Of a DNA stretch of 64,000 nucleotides, positions 62,441 through 64,000 are shown one piece after another; position 1 is the stretch's first letter; the number at the start of each line of letters is the position of its first letter. The stretch is taken from positions 744,001 through 808,000 of the forward strand of contig NZ_JADKYZ010000002.1 of NCBI RefSeq assembly GCF_015354245.1. The letters run 5' to 3'. The translations under genes were made by a program, and so were the position numbers. The notes beneath the pieces were generated by a model that worked only from the letters and a program-made list of their open reading frames with translations, was not told where the DNA came from and did no database searches. The stretch comes from Diaphorobacter caeni (GTDB lineage Bacteria; Pseudomonadota; Gammaproteobacteria; Burkholderiales; Burkholderiaceae_C).

Positions 62441-62519
62441 CGTTGTGGTGGTTGATCGGGACTCGCTTGCGCTTCGGAGGCTGCTGTGGCGAGGTTGTGG
62501 ATCGTTGTGTGGTTGGCCT

Positions 62520-63797
62520 TTACTTGCTGCTGTTCTTCTTTTGCGCTGCCGCGTGGTAGTCCGTGTAGCGGCGCTGCTTGGCGATGTGGTCGGCCACATG
62601 CTTGGCGTCGTGCCACACGCCCCAGATGAACGACGAGCCGCGGCGCGAGAGCCAGGGGAGGCCGAGGAAGTAGACGCCGGGTTCGTTCGACACGCCGCGG
62701 TGGTGCTGCGGCTTGCCGGTGGCGTCGAAGGTGTTGACCTGCAGCCAGCTGAAGTCGGTCTTGTAGCCCGTGGCCCAGATGATGCTGGTGATGCCGGCTG
62801 CGGCGAGGTCGAGTTCCTTGAGCGGGTGGGTGACGCACTCGGGATCGGACAGGCGCTTGCGGGCTTCGGGTTCTTCGGGCAGGTCGATGCCGTTGCGTTG
62901 GATGAATTCATCGGCCGCGTCGAGCATGCCCAGATAGTTCGCGTCGCCGTTGGCGATGTTTTCCGCGAGATCGCCCTTGAACTTCACCTTGCCGTCGGCA
63001 AACGATTCCGTCAGGCCGACGAGCGTGATGCCCTGGTGGCCGAGCGCGCGGAAGTCGACCGTGTGGCCGCCGCGTGCGCCGCTCACGGCGATGGTCACGT
63101 GTTCGCGTCCGGGCTTGGCGATGGCCGCGTCCCACTCGCCGAGCACGCCAAGCCACCAGCAGAAGTCACGGCCACGGTAGGCGCGTGGCGGGCGGTCGTG
63201 CGCGCCGACCGAGAGAAACACCTTTCGGCCCGCGCGCTGCAGTTCGTCGGCGATCTGCACGCCCGACGAACCCGCGCCCACCACCAGCACCGCGCCTGCG
63301 GGCAGCTGCTCGGGGTTGTAGTACTGAGCGGAATGGATCTGCTCGATGCGCTCGTCCTTGGGCGCGATGGGCGGAATCACCGGCACCTGGAACGGGCCGG
63401 TCGCGGCGATCACGCTGTTGGCGTGGATCACGCCGTCCGAGGTCTCGACGGTGAAGCCCGGCCTACCCTGATTGCGCGTGACCTTCTTCACCTCGACGCC
63501 GGTGCGCACGGGCGCCTTGATCTGCCGGACGTAGTCCTCGAAGTAGTCGGCCACCTCGTCCTTGCCGGGAAAGCCGTCCGCATCGCTCTTGAACTCCATG
63601 CCCGGAAAGCGGTCATGCCACGCGGGGCCGTTGGCGACCAGCGAGTCCCAGCGCCCGGTGCGCCAGGCCTGGGCGATGCGGTTGCGCTCCAGCACCAGAT
63701 GCGGAACGCCGAGTTGGCTCAGGTGTTCGCTGGCGGCGATTCCGGCCTGTCCGGCACCGACCACGAGCGTATCGATTGTTTGGATGTCTGCTGTCAT
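62520..63797 (-). CDS. flavin-containing monooxygenase-like NAD(P)/FAD protein
   Basis: This 425-aa protein has two Rossmann motifs: FAD-binding VVGAGQAGIAASEHL near residue 12 and NAD(P)-binding VVGAGSSGVQIADEL near 170. The YLGLPWLSRRGSSFIWG region near the C-terminus is typical of FMO-like enzymes (YUC/CzcO type). The FMO fingerprint region around EQIHSAQYYNP corresponds to FxGxxxHxxxY in relaxed form. It would N- or C-hydroxylate a small substrate. Leading the cluster's minus-strand run, it could supply oxidised nitrogen intermediates for RidA or the nitronate monooxygenase. Substrate unknown. Confidence 0.87.
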   Translation of the reverse strand: MTADIQTIDTLVVGAGQAGIAASEHLSQLGVPHLVLERNRIAQAWRTGRWDSLVANGPAWHDRFPGMEFKSDADGFPGKDEVADYFEDYVRQIKAPVRTGVEVKKVTRNQGRPGFTVETSDGVIHANSVIAATGPFQVPVIPPIAPKDERIEQIHSAQYYNPEQLPAGAVLVVGAGSSGVQIADELQRAGRKVFLSVGAHDRPPRAYRGRDFCWWLGVLGEWDAAIAKPGREHVTIAVSGARGGHTVDFRALGHQGITLVGLTESFADGKVKFKGDLAENIANGDANYLGMLDAADEFIQRNGIDLPEEPEARKRLSDPECVTHPLKELDLAAAGITSIIWATGYKTDFSWLQVNTFDATGKPQHHRGVSNEPGVYFLGLPWLSRRGSSFIWGVWHDAKHVADHIAKQRRYTDYHAAAQKKNSSK

Positions 63798-63909
63798 GGC
63801 GTCTACTCTCAGAAAAATGGGGCGTGAGTCCGTCCTGCATCGGCGGTCTGCCGACGTTGGCGGTGGGGATCAATCGGATGAAAAGTCGGTTGAAATGCGG
63901 CGTGTATGG

Positions 63910-64000
63910 CTACAGGTACAGGTGCTTGACCACGTCGTTGTTGAGCAGCTCCTTGGCCGTGCCCGAGGCCACCAGCTGGCCCTTGAGCAGCAGATATCCG
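63910..64000 (-). CDS. Liv-type ABC transporter ATP-binding protein (C-terminal 29 codons only)
   Basis: The last 29 codons read GYLLLKGQLVASGTAKELLN, then NDVVKHLYL and stop. The G-x-L-v-a-x-G-t-a-x-E-L-l pattern followed by V-K-x-x-Y-L is the C-terminus of branched-chain amino-acid (LivF/LivG)-type ABC ATPases. The rest lies outside the window. It suggests that the catabolic cluster continues with an importer for amino acids or amides. Confidence 0.65.
   Translation of the reverse strand, partial: GYLLLKGQLVASGTAKELLNNDVVKHLYL

Noticed and set aside
62274-63827. Plus-strand 517-codon frame opposite the flavin monooxygenase gene
   Set aside because: Antisense shadow of an unmistakable two-Rossmann flavoprotein.

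Overview
The window is high-GC, densely coded DNA. It reads like the chromosome of a betaproteobacterium of the order Burkholderiales, most likely Comamonadaceae (Comamonas/Delftia/Diaphorobacter-like). The reasons are two Bug-type periplasmic solute-binding proteins, the corC-lnt and fabA-fabB pairs, the gene styles, and dispersed GC-rich palindromic repeats of a kind I associate with that family. I see no rRNA, tRNA, CRISPR array, transposase, integrase or phage gene. Family placement is inference; no search was run.

Layout. 1-5 kb: fatty-acid and envelope housekeeping on the minus strand (fabB partial, fabA, lnt, corC-like, a GNAT acetyltransferase). 5-9 kb: phenylalanine/tyrosine catabolism (Lrp/AsnC regulator divergent from hppD, an orphan Bug protein, phhA). 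9-11 kb: an alpha/beta hydrolase and an MBL-fold hydrolase. 11.3-15.4 kb: an iron-uptake block (candidate Fur box, TonB-dependent siderophore receptor, PKHD hydroxylase, PepSY protein, cytochrome b561-like protein). 15.5-30 kb: mostly housekeeping (soluble lytic transglycosylase, 5-formyl-THF cyclo-ligase, queC, GST, cca, trxC, MidA-like methyltransferase, pteridine reductase, folB, ttcA, two exported proteins, a histidine phosphatase, a DSD1-type PLP enzyme). Within it, cca and a zinc-ribbon gene are bracketed by two copies of a ~480 bp palindromic element. 31-33.4 kb: a large surface protein combining an autotransporter-like passenger with an Ig-like segment and a CTERM-like anchor, behind an AT-rich promoter.

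34.7-46.9 kb is the most striking region. Seven tightly packed minus-strand genes encode a SWIM zinc-finger protein, a DUF5691 repeat-like protein, a MoxR-family AAA+ ATPase, an HSP90 paralogue, a large TPR-like acidic protein, a DUF5682 protein with TraB/TIKI-like motifs, and a VWA-domain protein. It looks like one operon for a MoxR-VWA and HSP90 chaperone-type machine of unknown target.

47-50.5 kb: a fused membrane protein (sterol-desaturase/alkylglycerol-monooxygenase-like plus YhhN lysoplasmalogenase-like), then mgtC behind a ~0.76 kb leader with a good sigma70-type promoter, three candidate small ORFs and nested hairpins. 50.9-54.8 kb: cysK, a lipoprotein and an FAD oxidoreductase. 54.7-64 kb: a minus-strand catabolic region (acyl-CoA synthetase, nitronate monooxygenase-like, Bug protein, CaiB/BaiF CoA-transferase, M20 deacylase, DUF1028, RidA, flavin monooxygenase-like, and the C-terminus of a Liv-type ABC ATPase). 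It probably handles a nitrogen-containing organic acid or amide that I cannot name from sequence.
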